A stretch of 64,000 bases of DNA from Amblyornis subalaris (Eukaryota > Chordata > Aves > Passeriformes > Ptilonorhynchidae): assembly GCA_018881555.1 (NCBI GenBank), contig JACAXG010000021.1, forward strand, positions 6,744,114 to 6,808,113, written 5' to 3'. The translations under genes were made by a program, and so were the position numbers. Shown here one piece after another: positions 63,101 through 64,000 of the stretch (positions are counted from its first letter, which is position 1; the number at the start of each line of letters is the position of its first letter). The notes beneath the pieces are model-generated. The model had not been told where the DNA came from. It did no database searches and was given only the letters and a program-made list of their open reading frames with translations.

Positions 63101-64000
63101 CGTTATCTTTATTCTGTTTTGCTTATACCTAGACACTGCTGCCTCAGATACAGATACTGTTTAAGTAGGTAGCCAGATATAGCTGAACATGTATCTAAAT
63201 TTAGAAGTAGTTTTCCATCTGCTCTTTAAAATATTTTTATTCACAATTACAGATTTTATTGCGTGTGTAGAACTGCTGTGTGTAAAGCTTTTGATAACCA
63301 AAATCACATTGGCAAAGCTGACGAATATTAGCAAAAATCAATATAATGTGTTAAATAAGGTATATCACTGTTACATTTCAAAGGCATACTGTGAAACTAG
63401 GCTGTAATTGGTTTAGGCTTTGATCTTTTTGCTTCAGCAACGTGGCCTTATGCACCCTCAAGCTTTGCTTTGTTGAGGAATATTCACAATTTATGCTGTC
63501 AGGGCCACAGTTTGTGGTGCATATTGCGTTTTGTCCATCTTCTGTTGGGAAGTTTTTTTCTTCCTTGCCAGTACAGCATGGCTTGGTGGAGGAAGATGAA
63601 GTGGTCCATTGTAGTAACAACCGCTGTAAATTTAGGAGACTCCTTTTCCTTGTCAGAAACTATGGAGCCCACTTGCATAACAGATACACTGTAATATTGC
63701 CTAGTCCACTGGATCGCTCAAATGATGTCCGAAGAAATATGTGGGGGTTTAATGTATCTGAGTAAGAAGACATGGTTTCAGATTATCTGACCTTCAAATC
63801 ATCCTTATGTTATTTTTGTAATACAAAAATAATTGCTGTTTCCTATCTCAGATCTAGAAATAAAAATTTGTCTATTTCAGTCATCAATTATCATATTCCC
63901 AAAACCTGTAAAAGCTGATTTAAGGTTTAGGGACATAAACAATGTGCAAATAAGGCTGATTTGTTTTCCTTTCCAGTTATGTAAGAACTACTTGTGTTGG
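57151..64000. other. Unassigned unique DNA
   Basis: No gene or repeat was confirmed. A pyrimidine-rich stretch spans 57560-57960. A well-formed 3' splice-like sequence ends at 61600 (ttcctgtctgtgcag), and another ends at 63976 (ttttcctttccag) just before the window edge. Overlapping frames of 72-131 codons at 58282-58677 and 63189-63765 match nothing recognised. A single N lies at 62839. Confidence 0.55.

Noticed and set aside
1..64000. CRISPR arrays, operons, prophage, tRNA or rRNA genes
   Set aside because: No regularly spaced direct repeats, no ribosome-binding-site-linked gene clusters and no tRNA cloverleaf or rRNA sequence were seen. The window is vertebrate nuclear DNA.

Overview
This window is vertebrate nuclear DNA, almost certainly from a bird. 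It is AT-rich, CpG-poor and has no operon-like organisation. Its identifiable repeats are CR1 LINE copies and bird-type endogenous retrovirus LTRs, and there are no Alu-like SINEs or L1 elements. No species is claimed. Scattered single-N positions indicate a draft or ambiguity-masked assembly.

No protein-coding gene can be established. The open reading frames of 60-142 codons have no recognisable domains. The exceptions are shadows of CR1 reverse transcriptase/endonuclease on the minus strand. The window reads as a gene desert or as one or more very large introns. The best candidate host exon is a 65-bp segment at 12399-12463 on the plus strand, with a good 3' splice site, a GTAAGT 5' splice site and one open frame. 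Its protein was not recognised. All seven CR1 copies and both complete LTRs lie on the minus strand. This is the pattern expected if the window is inside a plus-strand transcription unit, because intronic retroelements tend to survive antisense to the gene, but the sample is small.

Layout: 0.88 kb, CR1 tail; 6.8-7.8 kb, CR1 ORF2 endonuclease/linker fragment; 11.2-12.0 kb, AT-rich homeobox-motif-rich block; 12.4 kb, candidate exon; 19.8-20.4 kb, highly diverged old CR1 reverse-transcriptase relic; 22.9 kb, second possible conserved noncoding block; 24.5-25.3 kb, CR1; 28.28-28.89 kb, solo LTR with a perfect 5-bp target duplication; 34.0-34.8 kb, strongest candidate conserved-noncoding cluster; 37.5 kb, short CR1 tail; 39-43 kb, more unique AT-rich DNA; 47.06 kb, (TAA)15 microsatellite; 50.8-51.25 kb, CR1 lacking its 3' end; 53.3-53.9 kb, second solo LTR with a 4-bp target duplication and 7-bp inverted ends; 54.4-55.3 kb, CR1 with a perfect hairpin at its 5' junction; 56.2-56.7 kb, possible conserved block; 57.0 kb, plus-strand LTR U3 fragment; the rest is unassigned unique DNA.

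No new biological system was found. The most useful leads are the candidate exon, the transposon strand bias that fits it, the possible regulatory blocks, the second LTR (defined here by structure alone), and the ancient CR1 relic.
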